Under the pieces are notes generated by a model. That model was given only the letters and a program-made list of their open reading frames with translations. It was not told the origin of the DNA and made no database searches. Positions 48,133 through 59,132 of a DNA stretch of 64,000 bases are shown one piece after another. Made by a program: the position numbers and the translations under genes. Position 1 is the stretch's first letter, and each line of letters opens with the position of its first letter. Origin of the DNA: Zychaea mexicana (taxonomy: Eukaryota > Mucoromycota > Mucoromycetes > Mucorales > Lichtheimiaceae). The stretch covers positions 186,001-250,000 of the forward strand of contig NW_026516684.1 in NCBI RefSeq assembly GCF_025766255.1, in the 5' to 3' direction.

Positions 48133-49733
48133 TTATTTAGTTATCTTTTCTTTCCAAACCACCTCTTCTAAAGAGATGCCTACAGACGGTAATCGTTTGA
48201 GCAGGTCTGTGTTCCAGAACGCAGCGCTCGGTGTCAAAACACCAAAGGGAACCTGACCGTTCGCTTTGCCTTGCAACAAGGCCAGTGCAGACTGGAGCAC
48301 GATACGTGGGGTTGCAATATAACCTGGTTCGGGACCCCGCACAACAATTTTGGCATTACAATCAGGGTCGACGTTACCGTTTGGAACAGTGCGCGATGTG
48401 TATCCCTTGGCCAAAAGGGTCATTTCAAAGCTTGAATCTTTCAGTTGTTCGTCCGTTGGATTCTTTTTGGAGAATACGCCATGCGAAAAGCGCTCTGGAT
48501 GGTTCAACAGTAGATTACGTCCCCAGGGGGTCGCTGCAAGGAACGAAAAGATAGTACCATAGACCACCATCAAGACCATAATCCAGAACGACGGTAATAG
48601 AATATAGGCGGTAAACTGGATTGTGGGTGGCATCGTCTTGTTGGTCACTGGTTTGGGTGGCTGACCATAACCACTCAATAGTAGTTGCTGCGAGAGTCGA
48701 ACAACGCTGGAATCGGAACCTGGAAAGGGGATCGTGTACATTTGCATATCTCGATTGAAGTGGACCCCATTTTTTAGCTTGAGCGGTGGACCGGGACGAG
48801 GCAGTTTAGCTAGTCCAGACACCTTTCGCATTTCTCTCAACACTTCGGCACTACCAACGCCATGCACTAGATAGCATAAATGAGCGCTTAAATTAGATCA
48901 TATTTCGTACATTGCATCAACTCTTTTATTCTCTCTCATTACCTGCTGACTCGTAGGTACCAAAACCACCATGGAGTCCTGTTTCTCCGGAATACATTCT
49001 TAGAAACATTTCGATGTGTACTGGTGACCATCCTTTTGCTTCGTAAAGTTCCTTGACAAACAGTGATCCCATATCGGCAGGTATCTATCGATGTATAAAG
49101 ATAGAATGACACCATATTTTCCAGATGAGCCTTTTACTTCCGTATCTTCTCTCTACAACAGATCATGTATATATAAAAGATGAATTACACTATCAAATCC
49201 ACAGCAATGGACAATCGTCGTGCCGTTCTTGCGAGCTTGATCATGGTACGTCCGTTGCATTCGTTCAACGAACTCCGGCTCACCTAAATCACATAGGCCA
49301 CACACACACACACAGATATTAAAATAGGATCCTTTCGATCAAAATTGATTAGCGTGAACAAACCTGTAACGTCAACATAGTCACACTTATTTTCAACGCA
49401 AGAACGCACAACGTATTCTCCTGCGAACCGGAAAGGTCCAACAGCGTTGATAATGACCTTGGATTGCTTGGCCATGGCGTCTGTAGTATCGCGGCGCACC
49501 ACGTTAGCGATAAGAATATCTGGTTCGGGTATAGTTGCACCGGGGTATTTGCTCATGTACTCTTGCACGAGCTCCTTCATGCGTTCTTGATTGCGTCCTG
49601 CGATCGCCCAACGAAAGCCTTGGGCATACATTTCGGGTTGCGACACAGACAATTCAAAGACATGTTCAACAATGTGACTACCGGTTAATCCGGTTGCTCC
49701 AAAGACAGTAATGTCGTAACGGGTATCTGCCAT
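48133..49733 (-). CDS. Saccharopine-dehydrogenase-like oxidoreductase (SCCPDH family)
   Basis: Exons 49364..49733, 49189..49283, 48943..49084, 48133..48866 on the minus strand; 1341 nt, 446 aa (human SCCPDH 429). Seen: Rossmann start YDITVFGATGLTGSHIVEH with GxTGxTG, WAIAGRNQERM, VIINAVGPFRFAGEYVV, CVENKCDYVDVTGEPEF, HCCGFDSIPADMGSLF, and a hydrophobic segment AYILLPSFWIMVLMVVYGTI in the second half. That segment is typical of this family, found on lipid droplets or other membranes. The reaction is unknown; the fold is that of NAD(P)-binding saccharopine dehydrogenase, but lysine-pathway residues are not conserved, so it should not be called LYS9. The first ATG before YDITVFG is used. Confidence 0.93.
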
Positions 49734-52139
49734 TATTAGGTGAATAAAGGGACGTTGCAGAGAGAGAGAGAGAAAAACAGACCCCGAACGAGCAAACACG
49801 AACACAAATGGCAATTCTAATGGTGGTACAGGCGTTTTTTCTTTGATCATCACTTTGACAGATTCTCTTTTTGCTGAGTGGATAAACGCAAGACCTATTC
49901 GTATATAGTTGTAAACGGAACTCTTTCTTTTGACACATAGTTTTTTTTAATGGCGAGAATGACGCGGCGACTTATTTAAGGAATACTCCTTTTGTGTCAA
50001 ATTACCATGCAGGTTCAATGTATAGGCATAGACTTCTTTATTTGTACCATTATTTGTAACTAGAGCTCTCATACCGACAATGGCGTGTACAGGGACTGTA
50101 TAATGCCATTAATCATCGAAAGATGTGATAATGCGGTGTAATCGGTATGGCTCCTCAAACTTTAGAGCAATCCATTTAATCATCAATGCTACTACTTTCC
50201 TTTGTTCTGTTGACAAGATACAGCGCACAGGGACGGACGGGTAGATGAATGCGTATTTTACAAAGTTAAGAGAAAGATGATCCTGATGGTATCATTTATA
50301 ACGCGAAATAATAGAAGGAGTGGTATTCCCTTTCCTATTTTCTTATTACAGTATCGCATCAGCATATCAAGAAGGCAGAGTCCAAAGCACAATATACAAG
50401 TGCCTGCGCGGCCATATAAGACGATTGCGGTAGTGGTGGCAAATATATTAATATATATATAGCCAGTAGCTGTTTATAATCGAACCATAGACTCGTTTGC
50501 TGGGTCGTTGTAATAATAAATATTCTTTTCCTACACGTTGAAACTTTCAATCTTGGGAATATACACTATCAAAAAAAAATACCAGCAGCACTTGCTGGTG
50601 GTTCTTTTTTTCGCAGCTACTCTGGAAGTATGACTTTGACTATTAACTACTATTTGTATGCATAGACTGTCGCTATCCACCTTGTCGATCATGATTCAAC
50701 AACAAAGCCATGTGCCACATGAATCATCGTTCTGGTACACATTGTATGATTGTCAGCCTTACGAAAAAAGACAAAGACGTATCTCTTTTGATCGTGAATG
50801 GTTCCAGAAATTTGATTTCGAAACGCACACACTCTTTAACGTCTATCACACTATACAGTTTTTCGCACACAAACTCTGAATACGATGTTGAGACAGACAT
50901 TGTCAGCAGGGTCGTCCACGGTCGAGTGGCATGATTACAGCTTACGTAGCTTTCAAAATAAAATGACAAAGCTCTTTTACTTTTGTTGTCAACGTGACTT
51001 TGGACATTACCAAAAGGACGCGTCTGAAACAGCCGAAACGGGCATGCCAATCAGTTTACTCGTCTCATTTCAAAAGTTCAAAGCAACAACAATGAAACAA
51101 CATTGAACCACAACAAAGCGAGCCGCAATACTGAGGATACGCTATTCCTTCCCAATGCTCCAGTGACGTGCGTCTTCTTTTAGCTCTGATCCAACGACGA
51201 CTGTTGTATACATGGTATGATACACATATCCGGTAAGACCATCCTCAAAAGACATATGTACAACTGACTCCAATCGGATCCGTAAAAGTTATTATAGAGA
51301 GACTGGAACGAGAAATCAACAAAAATGTGGATGAGGTATAAAAAGCATTGTTGTCGCTAGGAAAAAAAACTCGGCCTTCCCTCTGATAAGTGAATCATGC
51401 TTCTTTATTTCGGCTGCTTGCTGTAACGACATGTTAACAAAGCGTACTGATGACAAGGGTAGCGATACTATTAATTACAGGTGGCAAAGTTGCCCAAAGT
51501 AAAGCAGCAGCAACAAACGAGAGTGACAAGCTGCGACAGAAATGGTTTAAACATATTCGGTGTAACAACAAACACCCATTTTGCAACTGACAACTTGTCG
51601 ATCCCATCAAACATTTGTCACGTAGCAACAACGTCCCGTACTACGCCGACATAGATATATATTATAACACGGGGATGTGTGAGTGGCTGACATTCGCATC
51701 GGTTCTTCTTTTTGAAAGATGGGGTGCATGACCCGCTTTCTATATAATAAAGATCCGGGTTCCACGAAGCGTAAAGATGTGCGATATTACGAGTGCGTTC
51801 ATGCGAGTGACATAACCTCTTTTGGAAGTTTGATTTGAGACTCCTTCCATCTTCGATGGCTCGATGTGGGTTCCATAAAGCAGTGTGTGTGTCTGTGTAA
51901 GTACAACAGTAGTAGTTAAACCACCTCTTTTTCTTCTCTCTCTTTTCCCTCCCTCCCTCCCTCCTTCTCTCTTCACACTTACACACATATCCACAAGCCA
52001 GTAAACCCCCCCCCTCTCTTTCTCCCTTCTCATATACAACCACCCTTCTTCTCTTTTTTTTTTTGTTTGTGGTGTTCTGTCTTTTGTCATACCATACTAT
52101 AATACACACGACGCACCACGCACCACGTTATTTTTCACA
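49734..52139. other. Intergenic region of 2.4 kb
   Basis: No supportable gene. Two adjacent plus-strand frames (50658-50879 and 50885-51106) lack motifs. A long C/T-rich tract (about 51940-52060) with runs of CCCT precedes the kinase gene and is probably its leader or promoter. Confidence 0.5.
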
Positions 52140-54283
52140 ATGGCCCGTCTGTCGCATAGTAAATCGAGCTCTTCATCAGCATCTCCTTCCAATGTTGTTG
52201 GCATGCACTACAAAGTAGGCCGTAAAATTGGTGAAGGGAGTTTTGGCATTATCTATGAAGGTATGTTTCATTGACATAACTTACTACTACTACTACTACT
52301 ACTCCCTCAAAGAAAAAGTCTTTTACACTCAACGGAAACCTCGGGTGAAAAAATACTCACTCACTTTTGGTTTCATTCACTTTTATGAAAGGTACCAATC
52401 TCATTAGCAATCAACAAGTGGCAATAAAATTCGAATCTCGAAAGTCAGAAGCACCTCAACTACGAGACGAGTATCGCACGTATAAAATCCTGGCTGGTTT
52501 AAGTAAGCTTTTTTCTAAAGAGGATAGGAGGGGAGTGAGTAGATCAGGAAATTATCGTTATGGATCACATAGTTCAAACCATAAACTCTTGAAATCTAAA
52601 TAATAATAATAATAATACTATAATTAGCGGGCATTCCATCTGCGTATTACTTTGGACAAGAAGGATTACATAATGTATTGGTGCTGGACATGCTTGGTCC
52701 AAGTCTCGAGGATCTGTATGACATGTGCAGTAGACGATTCAGTATCAAGACGGTGGCCATGCTCGCTAGATACATGGTACATAGATTCTGTTTTTTTGGT
52801 TTTAAAAAGAGAGAAAGGAGGAGAGAGAGAGAGAGAGAGAGCCTTTTGATAATGATTATAATTCATTAGATCACTCGCGTACAAAGCATACACGACAAAA
52901 GTCTGATTTATCGCGACATCAAGCCAGACAATTTCTTGATCGGTAAACCAGGGACTGAGCACGCAAACTCCGTCTTCCTGATCGACTTTGGCATGGCAAA
53001 GCAGTATCGTGATCCGAAAACAAAACAGCATATACCCTACCGTGAACGTAAAAGCTTGTCTGGGACTGCACGTTACATGAGCATAAACACCCATCTCGGA
53101 AGAGGTAAAATTGTCCTGTTTTATTTTTCTTCGCGAGAATGACCGTCCTCAATAACAAGTCCATGTTCTTTAGAGCAATCAAGACGTGATGATCTCGAGT
53201 CACTCGGTCACGTGTTCATGTACTTTTTGAGAGGGTCGCTTCCTTGGCAGGGATTGAAGGCTGCTACCAATAAGCAAAAGTATGAAAAGATTGGTGAAAA
53301 GAAACAGTCGACCATGATCAAGGATCTATGCGCAGGATATCCAGGTAAACCTTTCTTTAAGCGACGCTCTGTGTAATGCTGATGACTTTGTATAACACAT
53401 GACCGTCGTATTATCATGCAACACACGTCTCACACCCGACAAACAGACTACAAACGCTGCTAATACTGCATTATTTACACTTTTTTTTTTCTGTAGAGGA
53501 GTTTGGAATTTACTTGCAGTAAGTGGTTTAAAGTGTGTGTAAAAAAACCGAAAGCACAATGTAGCCAATCCGATGTGTGTGTGTGTGTATCTATACAGAT
53601 ATGTCCGTAAACTCGGATTCGAAGAGCACCCGGATTACGACTTTTTGCGAGACCTCTTTGCCAAAACCCTGAGCAATCTAAACGAAGAAGACGATGGTGT
53701 TTATGACTGGATGCTGTTGAACGATGGCAAGGGCTGGGAGGTAAAAAGAAGATGGACCTATTTTACATGTATTTTTTTTTTGGGGGGGGTGGGGAAGTCA
53801 TGGCAACAAAAAGATGCACGCACTCATGAGAATATTGAAAAAGCACCGTGCACGCTATCAACTGGATGTCCGAAACTCTCGGCACGATACGACGCGGGCT
53901 CGTCATTCGAAACAAGCGAACCGTGAATCTGCTCACTGTCACACGGTGCCTACTCAACAACAACAACAACGACCCAACACCACACCATCGCCACAACAGC
54001 AGCAGCAACAACAACAACAGCAACAACAACAACAACACAGCCGTCAAGCGCATCATCCATCAGCAGCAGCAGAACCACCGCGTAAAAAGTCATGGTGGCA
54101 ACATGTGCTTGATACTCTGACGTGTAGACACTGCATGTGAGAAAAAAAAAGCACTCCCTTGGCCTCTCTTTTGGTTGTCTGTTTCTTGTGGTGGTGCAAC
54201 GGTGACACTTGACCCAAAAAAACGCTTTCTCTTTAACCAGTTGTGCTCAGCCCGACCAACCCCAAAGCAGCGGTTGTTGCTAA
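52140..54283 (+). CDS. Membrane-anchored casein kinase 1 (YCK type)
   Basis: Nine exons: 52140..52260, 52392..52502, 52628..52776, 52870..53104, 53174..53344, 53497..53518, 53599..53740, 53814..54136, 54241..54283; 1317 nt, 438 aa. Kinase motifs: [12 protein letters not shown] (glycine loop), VAIKFE (VAIK Lys), [14 protein letters not shown] (catalytic loop), [13 protein letters not shown] (DFG), [16 protein letters not shown], and [14 protein letters not shown], the CK1 signature. Behind the kinase is a Gln-rich tail (about 53950-54040) and a KKSWWQH patch. The last exon ends QSSGCC, the di-cysteine end that yeast Yck1/2 use for palmitoylation and plasma membrane anchoring. If the final intron is retained the protein would end CRHCM and lose the CC. 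A DHHC palmitoyltransferase gene lies 12 kb away; any link is speculation. Confidence 0.94.
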
Positions 54284-54688
54284 ATTAAGTTTTGTGTGTG
54301 TGCATTTTTATAAACATCGACGCAGGGCGCAGCACTTGTAAACTATTTAGCCGCCCACAATAGCACATATCTCTTCACCCAACCCCTTGCAGCTTTTAAA
54401 GTAGAAAACTTTGTTTTGTGGAAATTAATATTAAGATTTAAAATGCAAAAAAGAATATATACAAAGATTGTGTTTTTGTGCATGAAATGAATGGGATGGG
54501 TTGTTTCTTGATGTACAGATGAGGAGGAGAGAGAAGGAACTGGGCTTGGCTTATGTATGGGGTGTGTGTAATAGTTGGGCGTGCGTAATATAGATGTGGT
54601 CTATGCGTAATGTGAGATATATGTGTATGTATGTATGTAGAGAGGGAGGGAGGGGGGACATAGACGCACAACAAGGGGGGGGGTCTAT
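54284..54688. other. Convergent intergenic region
   Basis: 3' flanks of the kinase (+) and the glycosyltransferase-like gene (-), with short GT-rich and G-rich simple repeats; no gene. Confidence 0.55.
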
Positions 54689-55968
54689 CTATCGAGACTG
54701 AAATAACTGAGCAAGGTGCTCAGGCACTTTGTCCTCGGGATAACGCCATTCAGGATGATTGTACAATTGAAGCGTATCGCTGCGTTGCCATTTGGGATAA
54801 TCCACAGCCGAGGGATGATTCAACTTGTTCTGCACCTCCAATGCCAAAAGGTTCGCTGCGCAGGAAACGTCGCGATGGATCTGGAGACCATAGTACTTTG
54901 ACGGATTGCGGGTGCACTTGAATCCATTCTTGTACGCAAGATAGGTGAGCACCGCTTGGTCTTGACGATGGTTCAGACGCGATGAGCCAGCGGGTGCAAT
55001 GCATCGCTTGCGCAGGCCACATTCGAGCCATTGATCCACCATGTTCGCCTTGAGGGTGGCGTTGGCAACATCAAAGCCCACGGCTGCACCATTGCAGTTG
55101 GCGTATTTGCCATACTCGTCCATCGATTCGCCAAAGTAATCGAGCATGCCCGGATGGGTCCATCGTGCCATACGGTACGAGCTGCGAGGCGACCAGAAGC
55201 CATGGTGGCGCTGGACCAAGTGCGGTGCGTTTTTTAGGAATTCGGCAGTGACCATGTTGCCAGCATCGAGCCACACGAGTACGCCGTCGTTGTATTTCTC
55301 GGCAGCTTCGGCCACAATGCCGGTCTTCCAGGCATACTCGCCCGCATTGATGGCGACGTCCCAGAAACGCGGGTATTTAAAGTAGTCAAACGTGACCAGG
55401 TCGTCGATGAGGCCGTTGTGCACGAGTTGGTCGAGGACGGGCAGTTGGGTACGGTTCATGCCAATGTTGTAGACGACGATGCGTGGGAATGGGTCGACTT
55501 GGTCGCGCAGCGCGTCGAGTGAGTACAAAAAGTTTTCGAGCGAGCAAAGGTGGTTGGCACTGCTGGCGGTGACGATCGTGTATGGGAAGTCTTTGCGTTG
55601 CTTTGGCGCTGCTGCTGCTGCTGCTGCTGCTGGCTGCTTTAGGGTGAACGGTGTGTCGATTTCGTCGTCGGCGGTGCTGATGACGATGGTCTCTGGTGGT
55701 ACTACACCTCCCACTGGCGGCGACTGGCAGACCTGTAGGTCCGAGGCACAGCTCGCGACTATTATAAAGAAACGCGTTAGTCATTCTTGTTTCTCCTTAC
55801 GACGACAGCAGCACCCACCCCCAACTTACAGTCTTGTTTTAACACCGTATCAATGCCGAGTGAACAAATCAAAAAGAAGCCAAACAGACATCCGAGAGCC
55901 AGCTGCATGGCAATCTTCTTTTTGGAGAAGGCGGGTTTGGGTGGCGATAACGTTGGAGGCAAGCCCAT
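54689..55968 (-). CDS. Type II membrane glycosyltransferase-like protein
   Basis: Exons 55830..55968 and 54689..55758; 1209 nt, 402 aa. The N terminus has a Pro-rich cytosolic stub, KKK, and one signal-anchor helix (MQLALGCLFGFFLICSLGI). A stem with an Ala run of about eight residues leads to a globular domain: FPYTIVTASSANHLCSLENF, RIVVYNIGM, YPRFWDVAINAGEYAWKTGI, VLVWLDAGNMV (a D-x-x-like metal motif region), HHGFWSPRSS, and QDQAVLTYL. The pattern 'TAsS..H..sL.nfL.Sl.....p...i.VYDLGl...q...L' is that of nucleotide-diphospho-sugar transferase-like proteins found in fungi and nematodes. Likely a Golgi transferase; sugar and acceptor unknown. Confidence 0.8.
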
Positions 55969-56415
55969 GATGTAATGTAATGGATAAGAGAGTGCGGTAT
56001 TAAAGTAAGTAGACTTGCTCTGAGGAAAAGAAGAAAGAAAAAAGGGGGAGGGGAAAAAAGAAAAAGAGCCTCTTTTTATACGGTGCGAACAATGGGGGAG
56101 GCGGGCGGGGCGAAGTTTCCCAGTGAAAAAAGACTATTTAAAGAGAATGTTTTTTTTTTGCTACGGGATCGGATCCGTTTTGTGTAACGCTTTCGCCGCT
56201 TTTTATAGACCCGCGCACCACCACCACTGCCTCAGGGGACAAATAATACACATTAACGCCTCTAACCACCCCCACCCCCAAAGAAACAAAAAAAAAACAC
56301 ATAACCCGCTATTACCACCACCTCAGACTGTCACCCAAGGGCCCGGGTATCCACTTTTATCGCATTAAACAGCTATTACTTTTTATATCTCTTTGGCAAT
56401 TCATTCATTCAGGAA
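55969..56415. other. Divergent promoter region
   Basis: Between the glycosyltransferase-like gene (-) and the lectin gene (+). A TTCATTCATTCAG acceptor-like sequence lies 3 nt before the lectin ATG, so a 5'-UTR intron is likely. Confidence 0.55.
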
Positions 56416-57965
56416 ATGTTTGTCGACAACTTCCCTGAGGGATTCTTTTTCATTCGTTGCAAGGCCACTGACATGGCCCTGGATGTCAATGACGGCGGCA
56501 TGCTGGTAATAAAACTTGTCTAAAGTGTCTCTCGTGTGTGTCGTGTCTCTCCCTCCCTCCCTCCCCTCCTGTCAACCACACCCCCCACCCCCACCGAGTT
56601 TGGCGTTATTAAGAAAGTAATGGAAAGTATTATTAAAATGCATTCTTTTGTAGAACGACTACACGATGATTATCTGGCCGCAAGTAAGTTGTTGTTTGCT
56701 ACTACTACTACTACTACTAATCATCCTCCGTACAATGCTCAAGCTCACTTTTAATATTTCTAAAAAAGAAAATGGTGGATAGCATCAACCAGGTAAAAAT
56801 GTGGGATGTTTACAGGAAACGTCAGGCTTAGTAGGCCGCGGGTTAACCCTTTCCTTGTGTGTGTTCATGCTGCAAATAATAGCTGTGGATGCATGAAGAT
56901 GGCTTCTTGATCAATCGCAAGTCAGGACTAGGTAGGCCGCACACTTGATGATAATAGACAAAGCATTCTATTTACTTTATGTCTTTTTCCCGAACAGTGC
57001 TAGATATTCGCGGAGGTAGAGTGAGAAGAAAGAATGAGGAGATACTTTGCACTTGTGCACCCATACACACTTACACACTTACACACTTACACTTACACTT
57101 ACACACATATCATAGGCGATATCAAAAAGGACAAGGCAATTATCCAGTACGCACGGAAGCCAGGACTCGCACACAACCAGCGATGGCAGTATAAGGACGG
57201 CTACATCTTCCCCGCAGCATCGCCTAACCTGGTGCTCGACATTCGTGGCGGAGAGTACAAGGACGCAGCCTCCATCTTTCTAAACAGCAGATTACCCGGC
57301 AGTAACACAACCCAACAGTGGCTGATACAGCCATTCCAAGATACGAGGTCCAAGCAGGACCTTGCCTTGCTGCGGCCACCACCGTGTAAGTTGAAAAAAA
57401 CAAAATATATCCTGCCCCCGGGGGCTGAGTGGTTAATAGGCAAATGTGTGTGTATTTTTAGTGCAGAAGCACCTGACCGAGTTCCCTCAGCCAGAGGACC
57501 TTTGCGACTACCATCGACAAGTGTACCATGAAAACATGCCAACCTCTTCCTCCTCCTACTCCTACTCGGGTAAACAGATAGCGGGTGCTGCAGCATTCGA
57601 GGTATATCAGAACAAAGGTCTATTGGAACTGTTTACCCCTCATTTTTTGCTAACTCTATAAACAACAACAACAAAAGGGTATCCGACGCTATCTGCTCGC
57701 ACAAAAGAAAAAGGACGAGCCTATCGTGACCCCTCAAGCAAGAGAGACCATCCAGTCCTTGGTAGCACAACAAGTAAAGTTTAAGCCAATTCATACGAAT
57801 AGCAAACAATCCCAAAAAGAAAAGTGTTAATTTGTTTGGAAACAGATGGCTGAGCTGAAAGACAAGATCCCATCCGACCAGCAACAACCCTGTGAACTGG
57901 TACGCACAGCAGAACAAGCTGCGGCCAGCTATTTTGCTCGCGAATACGAATCGTCGTCGTTGTGA
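56416..57965 (+). CDS. Ricin-B-type beta-trefoil lectin domain protein
   Basis: Nine exons: 56416..56505, 56654..56683, 56769..56792, 56883..56931, 56998..57015, 57116..57385, 57462..57601, 57678..57773, 57846..57965; 837 nt, 278 aa, no stop. The first 150 residues form three trefoil repeats: FPEGFFFIRCKATDMALDV, then INQLWMHEDGFLINRKSGLV with LDIRGGDIKKDKAII, then HNQRWQYKDGYIFPAASPNL with VLDIRGGEYKDAASI, and TTQQWLIQPF. The QxW and LDIRGG motifs identify the fold, which usually binds galactose or other carbohydrates. There is no signal peptide, so it is cytosolic or on a membrane face, as in Mucorales relatives. The C-terminal 120 residues (YHRQVYHENM, IRRYLLAQKKKD) are helical and unassigned. 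Exons 2-5 are tiny (30, 24, 49 and 18 nt). Confidence 0.88.
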
Positions 57966-57980
57966 AAGTAGTGGCTTTTA

Positions 57981-58902
57981 TTAGCGATCCTTTTGCTGCT
58001 TCATATCCAAAACAATCCGTGTAACCGGGCAATGACAGTGATGCATGCAATGGTCGCTTACGGATCCCAATACCAATCTTTGATGCATACAAAAGAAAAA
58101 AAAAAAGTTACTCCATTGACACAATAAAAAAAAAACACACACACCCTTAACACATGTTCTACCTTTCCAACCCTGTCCGATTGGAGGAGCCGACCACAAA
58201 CATGTCAGGTGGATTCTGGTTGACAAATTCGGCAATGATGTCTTGTACAGGTTCGTATGCTTCCTTCATGACCAGCTCCTGTTTTATTAAAAAAAAAAGA
58301 GAGGTCACTTTTTTGAAAACTGGGAGCTGTAGACACTCCCAACGTTTTTCTTTTTTTTTTTTTGGCTTACCGTGCCTTCAGGAAGAGCCTGCCGTAATCT
58401 TTTCTCTGTGTTTTTTGCTTCTGCTTGTATTTCCATGTTGTTCGTTCGATCCAGTGACCCTCTGTCGTTTTGTGGGGGGGGAGGTTTGAAACAAACACAC
58501 ACAAACACACACAGAGCATGAGTATCCAAGAAAACATGTCCCGTTAAAAACAAAGGCTTACAATAAAGAGGTGCCCGGTGCATTCAGACCAACAGCATGG
58601 ATCACTTGTAGTACACTGTCTGGAATCTTTGAACAGAGATCGATAGCAAACGCCAGAGCATGATGTGATGCTAGCGTGTCGTCAGCGGCCACTACAATAC
58701 GAAAACTATTCCCGAAAGGTTTTTTTAAGACTACTGCTATTTTTGTCTTGTAACGAGGCCCCCGCCGCCGTACTACTATGGCCGTGGCCTTTGAATGTTT
58801 ACCTTGATGGCATAAAAGGTGAATGAAAGAAGAAAGAAAACAGAGAGAAAGGGACTCGGAATGTTTTCCAAACATTTTCGACAGTGCTGGGGGTGGTGGC
58901 AT
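57981..58902 (-). CDS. Universal stress protein (UspA family)
   Basis: Exons 58562..58902, 58371..58461, 58163..58278, 57981..58077; 645 nt, 214 aa. Seen: FRIVVAADDTLASHHALAFA with the first strand and ATP-site Asp, then VLQVIHAV, MFVVGSSNRTGLERLVLGSV and SDHCMHHCHCPVTRIV. The last two fit the ATP-binding pattern G-2x-G-9x-G(S/T), with GSS and GSVSDH at the expected spacing. USP proteins are small nucleotide-binding folds linked to stress. The C terminus carries a His/Cys cluster (HCMHHCHC) that looks metal-binding; part of it (HHCxCPV) is common in eukaryotic USPs. The first 60 residues are basic, and an apparent donor there would bring in a stop, so I read the exon as continuous; that N terminus is less certain. 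It ends 15 bp from the lectin stop. Confidence 0.87.
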
Positions 58903-59132
58903 GATTTATTTTTTTTTTACTCTTGCATCTAATCTATTCACTTTTTCGGTACTTTTTTTTTTTTTTTGTATTTCTTGAGCCAAAACTCGCGAGACCAACT
59001 GTAGTAGTAAACATGGAAAACACCCGTTTTTGTGTGTGTTGATAGAGAAGACAATGGTGAAACATACATGCATCACACGTCACCAGTGCCTAAGTGATCT
59101 ATGTACAGTAATTGTTTTCTCTTTTGTTATTA
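58903..59132. other. Short intergenic region
   Basis: Upstream of the USP gene and downstream of the Treslin-like gene, with T-runs; nothing else. Confidence 0.5.

Noticed and set aside
48133..49733. Initial idea: LYS9/LYS1 saccharopine dehydrogenase linked to the lysine gene at 10 kb
   Set aside because: Sequence motifs match the SCCPDH-like family with an internal hydrophobic segment, not the lysine pathway enzymes.
50658..51106. Two adjacent plus-strand frames, possibly one gene
   Set aside because: They are in different frames with no splice sites joining them and no family motif.
58563..58810. Intron in the first USP exon (GTAAAC donor, GGGAATAG acceptor)
   Set aside because: Using it would introduce a stop directly after the junction; the exon is open without it.
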